Source of the DNA: Pseudomonadota bacterium
GTDB taxonomy: Bacteria > Myxococcota_A > Polyangia > Haliangiales > Haliangiaceae
Length of the DNA stretch: 25,286 bases
Direction: 5' to 3'
Assembly (NCBI GenBank): GCA_023428295.1
Contig: JAEYYV010000015.1
Location: forward strand, 1-25,286
Shown here: one piece after another, positions 15,353 to 23,572 of the stretch
How positions within the stretch are numbered: the stretch's first letter is position 1
How the letters are laid out: every line of letters begins with the position of its first letter
Position numbers and translations under genes: made by a program
The notes under the pieces: model-generated
Database searches by the model: none
Seen by the model: only the letters and a program-made list of their open reading frames with translations
What the model was told of the DNA's origin: nothing

Positions 15353-17151
15353 CAGAGCAGCGCCTGGAGCTACGCAAACAAGGATTGGGCGTCTCGGCAG
15401 GTATCGCGTTCGGACGCGCGTTCCTGATCGGCCGCGACACGCTCAAAGCACCGCGCCACCACATCGAGTCCGACGACATCGACACCGAGATCGCGCGCCT
15501 CTACAAAGCGATCGCCGCCTCGGACAAGCAGCTCGCGAAGATCAAAGAGAAGCTGGCGAGCGAGAACGAGAGCGACTACCACATCATCACCGCACACCAG
15601 ATGATGCTCCACGACGAGCACCTCGTCGGCGCGGCGGTCGGCTTCATTCGCGAGGAGCTGATCAACGCGGAGTGGGGCCTGCGCAAGGCGGTCGACGAGA
15701 TCGCGAGCGTGTTCGACTCCGTCGAGGACGAGTACCTGCGCGAGCGACGCAGCGACGTCGAGTTCGTGTTCGAGCGCGTGCTGCGCAACCTCCTGGGGCG
15801 CGACACCGGCCCGCTGCAACCGCCGCCCGATGCGATCGTCGTCGCATACGATCTGTCGCCCGCCGACACGGCGCAGCTGCACAAGGCCGCGGTGTCGGGG
15901 CTCATCACCGACGCGGGCGGCAAGACGAGCCACACCGCGATCATCGCGCGCGCGCACGAGATCCCTGCGGTCGTCGGACTCGAGAACATCACGGAGGTCG
16001 TCGAGACCGATGACCTCGTGCTGATCGACGGCGCGGCGGGCATCGTCATCGTCAATCCAGCTCCGGCAACCGTGGCCGAGTTCCGCGAGGAGCAGCGCCG
16101 GCAGGTCGCCGCGGGGGCCGCGCTCCACTCGCTGCGCGATCTTCCCGCGCGCACGCGCGACGACATCGAGGTCGGACTGTTCGCGAACATCGACGGTCCC
16201 GACGAGCTCGACGACGCGCTCGATTACGGCGCGATGGGCGTCGGCCTGTTTCGAACCGAGTACCTCTACATGGGCAAGCCCGAGCTGCCCGACGAGGAGA
16301 CGCACTATCAAACCGCGGTGCGCGTGCTCGAGCGCTTGAACGGCATGCCCGCCACCATCCGCACGTTCGATCTCGGCGCTGACAAGCTCGCGTCGTTCCT
16401 CGAAGCCGCGGATCTGCAGGAGGCAAATCCCGCGCTCGGTCTGCGCTCGATTCGTCTGTGCCTCTCCGATCTCGGACGCGGGCTGTTCAAGACGCAGCTG
16501 CGTGGCCTTCTGCGCGCATCGACGCATGGCCCCATGAAGATCATGTTCCCCATGATCTCGGGAATCTCGGAGCTGCGCGCGGCCAAGGCGGTCGTCGACG
16601 AGGTGAAGACCGAGCTGACCGCGGAGGGCCAAGCGTTCGACGAGAACGTGAAGCTCGGCATCATGATCGAGATGCCGTCGGCGGCGCTCACCGCCGATCT
16701 GCTCGCGGCGGAGTCGGACTTCTTCTCGATCGGCACCAACGATCTCATCCAGTACACGATGGCCGTCGATCGCGTGAACGAGTACGTCTCGTACCTCTAC
16801 GAGCCGCTGCATCCGTCGCTGCTTCGCTTGATCGAGCACATCGCGCGAGCGGCGAAGGCCGCGGACATTCCGGTCACCGTGTGCGGCGAAATGGCGGGCG
16901 AGCCGATGATCGCACCGGTCCTGCTGGGACTCGGGGTCCGCGAGCTATCGATGTCGGCGGTGTCCATTCCCGAGGTGAAAGCGACCGTGCGTGCGATGAC
17001 GGTAGCGGCGGGTGAACAGGTGATGGAGCGCACGCGCAAGCTCGCGACCGCCGCCGAGGTGCGCGCGATGGTGAGCGAGTACGTGTTCGGGCTCTCGGCC
17101 GAGAAGACGCGACCGCGCTCGAACACGAACCCTCCCCAGGTTCACAAATGA
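15349..17151 (+). CDS. ptsI: Phosphoenolpyruvate-protein phosphotransferase (enzyme I)
   Basis: The 600-residue enzyme I transfers phosphate from phosphoenolpyruvate to HPr. The N-terminal helical and phosphohistidine domains carry the active-site His195 in GGKTSHTAIIAR. The PEP-binding barrel has GVGLFRTEYLYMG, KIMFPMISG, LGIMIEMPSAAL, FFSIGTNDLIQYT and the catalytic-cysteine motif VCGEMAGEP. There is no N-terminal GAF domain, so this is EI rather than the nitrogen-type PtsP. ATG 15349 overlaps the ptsH stop (ATGA); the open frame upstream is a shadow. Its own stop overlaps the next gene by 4 bp. No EIIBC gene is nearby. Confidence 0.97.
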   Translation: MTEQRLELRKQGLGVSAGIAFGRAFLIGRDTLKAPRHHIESDDIDTEIARLYKAIAASDKQLAKIKEKLASENESDYHIITAHQMMLHDEHLVGAAVGFIREELINAEWGLRKAVDEIASVFDSVEDEYLRERRSDVEFVFERVLRNLLGRDTGPLQPPPDAIVVAYDLSPADTAQLHKAAVSGLITDAGGKTSHTAIIARAHEIPAVVGLENITEVVETDDLVLIDGAAGIVIVNPAPATVAEFREEQRRQVAAGAALHSLRDLPARTRDDIEVGLFANIDGPDELDDALDYGAMGVGLFRTEYLYMGKPELPDEETHYQTAVRVLERLNGMPATIRTFDLGADKLASFLEAADLQEANPALGLRSIRLCLSDLGRGLFKTQLRGLLRASTHGPMKIMFPMISGISELRAAKAVVDEVKTELTAEGQAFDENVKLGIMIEMPSAALTADLLAAESDFFSIGTNDLIQYTMAVDRVNEYVSYLYEPLHPSLLRLIEHIARAAKAADIPVTVCGEMAGEPMIAPVLLGLGVRELSMSAVSIPEVKATVRAMTVAAGEQVMERTRKLATAAEVRAMVSEYVFGLSAEKTRPRSNTNPPQVHK

Positions 17152-20030
17152 GACTCGCGGCGGTGCTTCTGGCCGCCGTTGCGGTGACGGGCACCGCGCA
17201 CGCTGGCGATCCGCTCCGAGTCCACCACACGATCGAGACCGATCACTTCGTCATCCACTATTACGATCGGCTGGCCGAGGTCGCGCAGCGCGTGGCCACC
17301 GTCGCGGAGGCCGCGCATCGCACGCTGTCGCCGGCGCTCGATCATCGCCCCGACGGCAAGACGATCATCGTCCTCGTCGACGATACCGACAGCGCGAACG
17401 GGTTCGCGGGCGTGTTGCCGCGCAACGCGATCCAGCTGTTCGCCACGGCGCCGAACGGCTCGACAGAGCTCGACGATCACGACGACTGGATGTACGGGCT
17501 GACCGCCCACGAGTACACGCACATCCTCCACCTCGACACGATGTCGGGCCTGCCGAACATCTACAACGCGATCTTTGGCAAGACCTGGGCGCCTAACCAA
17601 GTGATGCCGCGCTGGGTGATCGAGGGCATCGCCACGTACGAAGAGAGCAAGCGCTCGTCGGGCGGACGCAACCGAGGTTCGCGCTTCGAGCAGTTCATTC
17701 GCACGTCGCGCCACCTCGACAAGGATCTACGCCTCGATCAGGTCACGGGCGCACCGCGCGCGTACCCGCGAGGGAACACCTCGTACGTGTACGGCTCCCA
17801 CTTCTTGCGCTTCGTGTTCGAGAAGTACGGCGACGATGCGCTGCGCGAGATGATCCACACCGCCGGTGGCTACGCTCCACCGTTCGCGATCAACCGCCAG
17901 ATCGCGAAGGTCGTCGGCAAGCCGTTCACCGAGCTGTACGACGACTGGAAGCTCTACCTGCGCGATCGCTACGGGCTGCAGGAGATGGCGGCCGAGCGCC
18001 GCGGCCTCATCACGGGACGCCGCCTGACGACCACGGCGGAGACCAACCACTGGGCGCACTACACCGCCGACGGTAAGGAGCTGTGGTGGTGGCAGTTCGA
18101 TGGCTATCGCGATCCCAAGATCCGCGCGATGCCCGTCGGCGGCGACGAGAAGAGCGCGCGCGACGTGGTTCGCATCGACGGTCTCGGTCCATTCGACGTG
18201 CTCGCCGATGGCTCGCTCGTGTTCGAGCAGAGCCGGCTGTTTCGGCTGGCGTACTCGTTCCAGGACATCTTCCGCTGGGATGCGAAGACGCGGCAGCAAG
18301 TGCGGCTCACGCGCGGCAAGCGCGCGCGCGATCCGGCGATCTCCAACGACGAACGCAAGATCGCGTTCTCGATGAACGAAGAGTCGACGAGCGTGCTCGC
18401 CGTCATGGACGCCGTTCCCGACGCGCCGCCGAAAGTCGTGTGGCGCGGCGAGCGCTTCGATCAGGCGTTCCAGCCCGCGTGGTCCCCCGACGGCACGCGC
18501 ATCGCGTTCTCGGCGTGGCGCAAGGGCGGCTTCCGCGACATCCTCGTCGTCGACGTCGCGACCGGCGCCGTCGAGGAGGTCACGAAGGATCGCGCGGTGG
18601 ATCTCGCGCCGGACTGGTCCCCCGACGGTCGCTACATCTACTTCGATAGCGATCGCACGAGCATCCAGAACATCTACGCGTACGACACGCACGACAAGAC
18701 GACGTGGCAAGTGACCAACGTGCTCGGCGGTGCGTTCCTCGCAGCGCCATCGCCCGACGGCAAGCGCCTCGTGTTCGAGTCTGCCGTCCCCGAAGGCGGC
18801 TACGACCTGCACGAGCTGATGGTCGATCCGGGAACGTGGCTCCCCGCGCTCGAGTACGTGGACGATCGCCCGCGATCGAGCAACGTGCTCCAAGGCTCGA
18901 CGAAGATCAGCGAGCCGCGCCCGTATCGCGCGACCGAGACGCTCGCGCCGCAGACGTGGACCGGGCAACTCGCAGGCGGCGATTCCCCGACCGCGACGAT
19001 CAACACGGGCGGCGCCGACGCGTTCGGCCTGCACAGCTGGGCGCTCGGCCTCGGCATGCAGCTCGACGACGGCGACCTCAACATCGGCACGTCGTACGCG
19101 TACACCCGCCTTCGCTGGGGACTGCGCTTCGCACTCGGCCGCACGATCGGCGATCGCGGCGGCTATCGCGTCGACGGCATCGGCAAGAACTTCCGCGAGG
19201 AGAACTGGAGCGCGAACTTCTCGTCGAGCATCCCGTTCGAGTCACGGCCGGGCTCGCGCTGGACGCTCTCGTTTGACTACGACGCGGACTACTTCCGCGA
19301 GGTCGAGGCGGCCGACGTTCCGCTCGATCCCAACATGCGCGTGCCCGTACGTCCGATCACGAACTACTTCCAGAGTGGCGCTGGCACGCGCCTCGGCTAC
19401 TCCAACGTGCGCGGCGTCGCGTTCGGCGTCGGTCCCACGGCGGGCTTCGACGCCTCGATCGGCCTGCGCCTCGATCACCCGGCGATCGGCGCGACCTACA
19501 AGAACCTCACCACGAGCTACACGTTCACGTACTACCAGCGGCTCTTTGGCAAGACACCGACGCTGATGGCGCGCCTCAACGGAGCTCTCCGCGCGGGTGA
19601 CCTCGTGCGCACCGGCACGTACGGCCTCGGCGGCATCCCCGCGCAAGACGTGGCGCGCTCGATCGTCGACTCGTCGCGCGTCGGCGTCACGGGCTATCTG
19701 CGCGGCTATCCAACGCGCAACATCGCCGGCAACCAGTTCCACCTCCTGAACGTCGAGTATCGGCAGGAGCTATTCCAGATCGAGCGAGGCATCGCCACGC
19801 TGCCCGTCTACTTCCGTCGCGTCCACGGCGCGATCCTCTCGGATACGGGCTCCGCGTGGGACACCGAGTTCGATTACACGCGCAGCTTCCGCACCTCGCT
19901 CGGTGCCGCGCTCCGCGTCGATGCCTTCTTCGGCTACTTCGTGCCGGGCACGTTCGAGCTCGGCTATTCGCGCGGCCTCGTCAACGGCGGCATCGGCCAA
20001 ACGTGGTTCCTGCTCACGGGGACGATATGA
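17148..20030 (+). CDS. Secreted zinc metallopeptidase-like / PD40 propeller / predicted outer-membrane beta-barrel protein
   Basis: The 960-residue product has a signal peptide (MRLAAVLLAAVAVTGTAHA). Residues about 20-290 hold a gluzincin-like peptidase domain with HEYTH (His121, Glu122, His125) and a downstream WVIEGIATYEE whose Glu159 suits the third zinc ligand. Residues about 300-560 contain PD40/TolB-type propeller repeats (AWSPDGTRIAFSAW, DWSPDGRYIYFDSD, PSPDGKRLVFES). From about 600 to the end, alternating aromatic strands with GYLRGYPTRNIAGN and a C-terminal strand block resemble the Omp85/surface-antigen barrel. This suggests an outer-membrane protein with a periplasmic protease and propeller. 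Its substrate is unknown. It overlaps ptsI by 4 bp (ATGA) and the next gene by 4 bp. Confidence 0.85.
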   Translation: MRLAAVLLAAVAVTGTAHAGDPLRVHHTIETDHFVIHYYDRLAEVAQRVATVAEAAHRTLSPALDHRPDGKTIIVLVDDTDSANGFAGVLPRNAIQLFATAPNGSTELDDHDDWMYGLTAHEYTHILHLDTMSGLPNIYNAIFGKTWAPNQVMPRWVIEGIATYEESKRSSGGRNRGSRFEQFIRTSRHLDKDLRLDQVTGAPRAYPRGNTSYVYGSHFLRFVFEKYGDDALREMIHTAGGYAPPFAINRQIAKVVGKPFTELYDDWKLYLRDRYGLQEMAAERRGLITGRRLTTTAETNHWAHYTADGKELWWWQFDGYRDPKIRAMPVGGDEKSARDVVRIDGLGPFDVLADGSLVFEQSRLFRLAYSFQDIFRWDAKTRQQVRLTRGKRARDPAISNDERKIAFSMNEESTSVLAVMDAVPDAPPKVVWRGERFDQAFQPAWSPDGTRIAFSAWRKGGFRDILVVDVATGAVEEVTKDRAVDLAPDWSPDGRYIYFDSDRTSIQNIYAYDTHDKTTWQVTNVLGGAFLAAPSPDGKRLVFESAVPEGGYDLHELMVDPGTWLPALEYVDDRPRSSNVLQGSTKISEPRPYRATETLAPQTWTGQLAGGDSPTATINTGGADAFGLHSWALGLGMQLDDGDLNIGTSYAYTRLRWGLRFALGRTIGDRGGYRVDGIGKNFREENWSANFSSSIPFESRPGSRWTLSFDYDADYFREVEAADVPLDPNMRVPVRPITNYFQSGAGTRLGYSNVRGVAFGVGPTAGFDASIGLRLDHPAIGATYKNLTTSYTFTYYQRLFGKTPTLMARLNGALRAGDLVRTGTYGLGGIPAQDVARSIVDSSRVGVTGYLRGYPTRNIAGNQFHLLNVEYRQELFQIERGIATLPVYFRRVHGAILSDTGSAWDTEFDYTRSFRTSLGAALRVDAFFGYFVPGTFELGYSRGLVNGGIGQTWFLLTGTI

Positions 20031-20704
20031 GCGACGACGTCGAGTACCGCCTGGGTGGCACGATCGCGATCGAGGTCGCACGCGAGCTCGTCGAGCCGGT
20101 GCGCGCGCTCCGCGATCGCTTGGGCCTCGTCGTCGATACGCTCGAGCGTCACGTCGCCACCTCCACCGGACCCACGCCGTATCCGTGGCGCAGCGTGCAG
20201 TCGCTGCGTCACGATCTCGCCGCGTCGTATCTCGAGGCCACCACGCTCGCGCGCCGCCTCGACGAGCTCGACCGCGCGCTCGATCACGATCCGCCCGCGG
20301 GCTTCGACGCTGCGGCCGCTGTCGACCTCGGCCTCCGCCTCGCGACGCATCACCTGACGCCATCGATCGAGCTCGTCGTGGATCTCGGCTCGACGCCGCT
20401 CGCGCGTGGAACACCGGGCACGTTCGCGCTCGTGATCGCGCAGCTCGTCTCCGCGTGCGCCGCTTCTGCGCGCGAAGCACCGGGCAGCTCGCTCTCGGTG
20501 CGCGTGGTCCTCGACGGCGATATCGACGAAGGCGCGAGCATCGCGATCACGATCGCGGACAACGGGGCCGGCTCGGCGCGCGCGACCGAGCTCGGCGACA
20601 TCGCGCGCTCGATCGTCGAGCCGTGGGGGGCGACCGTCGACGCCGCGAGCGAGGCGGGGCAGGGCACGTCGTTCGAGCTACGCCTCGCCGTGCACTTCGA
20701 CTAG
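20027..20704 (+). CDS. Histidine-kinase-like ATPase domain protein with degenerate N box
   Basis: The 225-residue soluble product has an N-terminal helical hairpin (about residues 10-90, with SVQSLRHDLAASYLEATTLA at the H-box-like site) and a GHKL-type ATPase domain. The G1 motif IADNGAG and the final AGQGTSFELRL strand are intact. The N box, normally NLLxNA, reads QLVSACAAS, losing the Mg-binding asparagine, and the glycine-rich GLGL segment is absent. The family's dimerisation and ATPase layout is kept, but kinase activity is doubtful; a scaffold or phosphatase-like role is possible. No sensor or membrane segment is present. It starts at ATG 20027, overlapping the upstream stop, and so ends the coupled chain. 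Confidence 0.75.
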   Translation: MSDDVEYRLGGTIAIEVARELVEPVRALRDRLGLVVDTLERHVATSTGPTPYPWRSVQSLRHDLAASYLEATTLARRLDELDRALDHDPPAGFDAAAAVDLGLRLATHHLTPSIELVVDLGSTPLARGTPGTFALVIAQLVSACAASAREAPGSSLSVRVVLDGDIDEGASIAITIADNGAGSARATELGDIARSIVEPWGATVDAASEAGQGTSFELRLAVHFD

Positions 20705-20812
20705 GGTCGAGCACACGCAGTCTGCGCACGAGCGGCTCGGACCATGTTCGAGACTCGGACCTGCTGCGCTCGCGACCGCGTAGCGGAACGCGGCGGGCTT
20801 GTCATCGCGCAT
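20678..20812 (-). CDS. Possible 44-residue small protein
   Basis: The ATG overlaps the stop of the upstream minus-strand gene (TGATG), a classic coupling arrangement. The product has a CADCVC cluster and no other recognisable feature. Its end overlaps the convergent kinase-like gene by 27 bp. Only the junction supports it, so it may be spurious. Confidence 0.25.
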   Translation of the reverse strand: MRDDKPAAFRYAVASAAGPSLEHGPSRSCADCVCSTLVEVHGEA

Positions 20813-21603
20813 CAGCGACCGGCGGTGTGTCCCGACCAGCTCTCGTAGTCGGCGATGCGCTTGGACAGCAGCGCCACGTCTTCGCCCGCAGCAGCGCGAC
20901 CCGCGGCGGCGACGACGAGGAGACCCATCGCGGCTTGCAACAAGCGGCCGCCTTGCAGCGGCAGGTTCGCGCCGCGAAGCGCGTGCTCGCGGACCTCGGC
21001 GATGCGGAACGTGGCGCCCGAGCCGACGTGGAGCCAATCGCCGTGCATGTAGACGACGTCGGTGCCGACGAGCAGCGCGTTCTCGAGCTCGCGCTTCGCG
21101 GAGGCTTCGCCTTTGCCTTCCGCTTGCGCGCGCATGCGTCGCTTCGCGTCCTCGTAGACCTCGGGGCGCGTGATCGGTGCGTCGCGCGTGTAGGGCGCGA
21201 GTTGGTCGGCGATGTTCTTCGCGGCTTCGGGGCCGTCGGCCACGTGAAGCGCGACCTCGAGATCGCCGAGCGCGAGGAGCAAGTCGCGCGAGCGTTGGCG
21301 GCGGCGCGCTTCGCTGAAGCGCTCGTGCGCGAGGTACGCGAGACCCGCGCACGCGAACACGCCGCCGGGGATGAACGACAGCGCGGCCGCGGCGACACCG
21401 GCGGTGGCCATGCCGGACCACACGAGCGGTACGGTGGGCGAGCGACCGATCAGCTCGACGCGATCGAGGAGGCGCGCGTCGAGGCGAATGATCGGATTAC
21501 CGGGCGGCGCGATGACGAGCCACGCGTTGTCGACACCGATGCCGCTGCGTGGCAGGAGGCGCGCTCGATCGATCTGGAGAGGCTGAGCGGTGCGTTCCAT
21601 CAT
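20812..21603 (-). CDS. Uncharacterised membrane protein with a hydrophobic hairpin
   Basis: The 263-residue product has an N-terminal soluble segment (about residues 1-60). A hydrophobic hairpin follows (VPLVWSGMATAGVAAAALSF, then GGVFACAGLAYLAHERF), then a charged helical region (ARRRQRSRDLLLALGDLEVALHVADG) and another moderately hydrophobic stretch (LQAAMGLLVVAAAG). No family is recognised. Its ATGATG start overlaps the stop of the DUF4388 gene, so the pair is co-translated. A shared role, perhaps in a signalling or membrane complex, is inference from that coupling. ATG 21600 is an equally good start. Confidence 0.7.
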   Translation of the reverse strand: MMERTAQPLQIDRARLLPRSGIGVDNAWLVIAPPGNPIIRLDARLLDRVELIGRSPTVPLVWSGMATAGVAAAALSFIPGGVFACAGLAYLAHERFSEARRRQRSRDLLLALGDLEVALHVADGPEAAKNIADQLAPYTRDAPITRPEVYEDAKRRMRAQAEGKGEASAKRELENALLVGTDVVYMHGDWLHVGSGATFRIAEVREHALRGANLPLQGGRLLQAAMGLLVVAAAGRAAAGEDVALLSKRIADYESWSGHTAGR

Positions 21604-22724
21604 CCGAGCTCGACGACACCGACTTCTGCGAGATGTGCGAACGCGAGCAGCGCATCCGCTTCACGCACCGACGCGGACTTCACGAGAGAGAGCAGGTCCC
21701 ACCGCCCGTCGACGCGCGCCGCGAGCTCGAGCTCGGCGGCCGAGAGTCCGAGCTCCTCGGCGACCTTGCCGGGGGCGACATCTTTGATGCGCTTGGGCAC
21801 GCGATGACGGCATAGCAGCTGGCGCGCGACTTCGGCGACACGTGCGCGCTCGATCTGCGCGAAGGTCTTGCGCACCTCGGCATCGCTCGGATCTTGATGC
21901 AGCGCCTGCGTCGCCATCGCGAGCGCACCCGCGCGATCGCCTTGTCGCAGGCGGCCGCGTGCACCGGCCGCGAGCTCGACCGCGGAGTTGGTGCGCTCGC
22001 GGTTGCGACGATCGATGACGAGGGCGCCGCTATCGAGCATCGTCGCGAGCGCGTCGAACGTGGCGTACCGCTCGCCTTGGAACGAGGCGGCGATGTCTGC
22101 GGCGGACCGGCGATCACCGGCGAGTGTCCAGATCTTGGCGACGTCGATCACGGCGTCGGGGTCGGTGGGCGGCGGGATGGCGGTGGGCGGCGCGTAGAAC
22201 ACGACGTCGTCGTTCCCGAGGACCTCCATGATCTTGTCCATGCGCGCGGCGCGTCGGCGCGCCACGGTCAGGCAGACGTCCACCGTCAGCTCGGCGTTCA
22301 CGCCGGTCGCGGGAGGCTGCGCGCGGGGAATAATATCGAACGAGCCATCGGTCCACGTGACCACATCGGTGACTGCCTCGCGGATCTTGGTCGCGAGGAT
22401 CTCGATGAGGTCGCTCTCCGTGATCAGCCCCGACATCAACAGAACCTTGCCGAGCTGGACGCCGGTCTCCGCGCGCGTCTCGAGCGAATCGGCGAGCTTG
22501 CGCTCGGCGACCAGCCCCGACCGCACGAGGATCACGCCGAGCTGTTCGTCTCGGCGATTGGAGCTGGCGTACACGATGACACCGCCCTCGACGACAATGC
22601 TGCGCACGAGGCCGCGTCGCTCGAACGAGATCGGGCCGGAGAGCTTTCTCCGCGCGACCCACTCGAGGACGTCCTCCGCGGGCATGGTGCTGAGCGCGCC
22701 GCGCACCGACATGCCTTTGAGCAT
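21600..22724 (-). CDS. DUF4388 (PATAN) domain protein
   Basis: The 374-residue product opens with a PATAN/DUF4388 domain (about residues 5-200): GALSTMPAEDVLEWVARRKL, GPISFERRGLVRSIVVEGG and ILVRSGLVAERKLADSLE, then GKVLLMSGLITESDLIEILA and FDIIP. The C-terminal half contains a helical winged-helix-like segment (DAVIDVAKIWTLAGDRRSAADI) and a short TPR-like hairpin (QGDRAGALAMATQALHQDPSD). DUF4388 proteins are abundant in Myxococcota and cyanobacteria and are linked to two-component and motility signalling. ATG 22724 is chosen, with ATG 22712 as alternative; the long open frame upstream is antisense of the thioredoxin gene. It is divergent from that gene with a 27-bp gap. Confidence 0.85.
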   Translation of the reverse strand: MLKGMSVRGALSTMPAEDVLEWVARRKLSGPISFERRGLVRSIVVEGGVIVYASSNRRDEQLGVILVRSGLVAERKLADSLETRAETGVQLGKVLLMSGLITESDLIEILATKIREAVTDVVTWTDGSFDIIPRAQPPATGVNAELTVDVCLTVARRRAARMDKIMEVLGNDDVVFYAPPTAIPPPTDPDAVIDVAKIWTLAGDRRSAADIAASFQGERYATFDALATMLDSGALVIDRRNRERTNSAVELAAGARGRLRQGDRAGALAMATQALHQDPSDAEVRKTFAQIERARVAEVARQLLCRHRVPKRIKDVAPGKVAEELGLSAAELELAARVDGRWDLLSLVKSASVREADALLAFAHLAEVGVVELG

Positions 22725-22738
22725 AGCGGAACTTCGGC

Positions 22739-22744
22739 TAAGGT
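22739..22744 (+). promoter_or_regulatory. Putative -10 of the tlpA-like gene (leaderless arrangement)
   Basis: TAAGGT ends 7 bases before ATG 22752 in a 27-bp divergent gap. There is no ribosome-binding site, which suggests that transcription starts at or next to the start codon. Positional inference only. Confidence 0.3.
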
Positions 22745-22751
22745 GTGGCTG

Positions 22752-23477
22752 ATGGCCGGCCCTGCCAAAGGTGGAATCGTCCTCGATCCGCGCGTCGTCG
22801 GCGTGGGAGTCGCCGCGGTCGCGATCAGCGCCGCCATTCTCGGCGTGTTCATGTGGATGGTGCCCAACGCGGCCGCCCGGGAAGAGAAGGCGGCGTGTCG
22901 CGGGCTCCGCGGCGATCTGCCGCTGAACCCCGCGCTCTGCACCGGCGGCAACTGCGCCATGCCTACACCGGCGCCTGACTTCGTCGCCCTCGACCACAAG
23001 GGCCAGAAGGTCAAGCTGTCGGACTTCCGCGGCAAGGTCGTGCTCCTGAACTTCTGGGCGTCGTGGTGTGGTGTCTGCAAGACGGAGAAGCCGTCGATCC
23101 GTACGGTGGCCAACGAGCTGTCGGGCGAGGACTTCGTGGTCATCACGCTCGCGTCCGACAACTCCTGGACGGACATCCTGAACGCGCTGGTCGACAGCCT
23201 CGCGCCGGGCCAGCGGCCCAAAGGCGAGCTCAGCTTCGACCAAGCGCTCGCCGCGTATCAGAAGGCGCTGCCGGATGGCATTCCGTTCAAGGTCTTCATC
23301 GACCCGCCGGGTGACGATGGAAACATCGGCGCGATCACGCGCTCGTGGGGCATCAAGGCGGTCCCCGAGAGCGCGCTGATCGATCGCAAGGGCAACCTGC
23401 GGGCGTACTTCGTCAACAAGCGCGACTGGTCGTCGAACGTCGCGCAGACCTGTATCCAGTCCGTCATCGACAACTGA
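22752..23477 (+). CDS. TlpA/ResA-type thioredoxin-like protein, membrane-anchored
   Basis: The 241-residue product has an uncleaved-looking N-terminal membrane anchor (about residues 16-38) and a short linker with two cysteines (KAACRGLRG, NPALCTGGNC). A thioredoxin fold facing the periplasm follows. The redox motif is CGVC at residues 106-109 in NFWASWCGVCKTEKPS; the cis-proline loop is IKAVPESALID. APDFVALDHKGQKVKLSDFRGKVVLLNF is the AhpC/TSA-Redoxin pattern of TlpA/ResA. Such proteins reduce disulfides during cytochrome c or cell-envelope biogenesis; the partner here is unknown. An insertion (about residues 150-190) precedes the cis-Pro region. Its last codons form the first unit of the repeat array that follows. 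Confidence 0.9.
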   Translation: MAGPAKGGIVLDPRVVGVGVAAVAISAAILGVFMWMVPNAAAREEKAACRGLRGDLPLNPALCTGGNCAMPTPAPDFVALDHKGQKVKLSDFRGKVVLLNFWASWCGVCKTEKPSIRTVANELSGEDFVVITLASDNSWTDILNALVDSLAPGQRPKGELSFDQALAAYQKALPDGIPFKVFIDPPGDDGNIGAITRSWGIKAVPESALIDRKGNLRAYFVNKRDWSSNVAQTCIQSVIDN

Positions 23478-23542
23478 TCGACGACTGATCGACAAGTGAT
23501 CGACAAGTGATCGACAACTGATCGACAACTGATCGACAACTG
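23466..23542 (+). repeat. Seven tandem copies of an 11-bp unit
   Basis: The unit ATCGACAACTG occurs head to tail seven times without gaps. Copies 1, 5, 6 and 7 are exact, copy 2 has one change (GACGACTG) and copies 3 and 4 share one change (GACAAGTG). Copy 1 contains the last codons and stop of the thioredoxin gene. The array ends 18 bases before a TAGAAT hexamer at the response-regulator gene. The unit length matches about one DNA helical turn, so it could be a protein-binding array or a slippage-prone repeat. Confidence 0.95.
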
Positions 23543-23560
23543 ATTCGGGCGGATCGCGAG

Positions 23561-23566
23561 TAGAAT
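23561..23566 (+). promoter_or_regulatory. Putative -10 of the response-regulator gene
   Basis: TAGAAT lies 6 bases before ATG 23573, so the predicted transcript would start at the start codon (leaderless). The region where a -35 would lie is the last copy of the 11-bp repeat array. Confidence 0.4.
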
Positions 23567-23572
23567 CGACGC

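Noticed and set aside
15370..16839. 489-codon minus-strand frame antisense to ptsI
   Set aside because: Shadow frame of a gene with intact active-site motifs.
23466..23542. CRISPR array
   Set aside because: The 11-bp units are contiguous with no spacers, too short for CRISPR repeats, and no cas genes are nearby.
23466..23542. Plasmid-type iterons or a replication origin
   Set aside because: No replication initiator gene, AT-rich region or DnaA-box cluster nearby; the setting is an ordinary chromosomal intergenic region.
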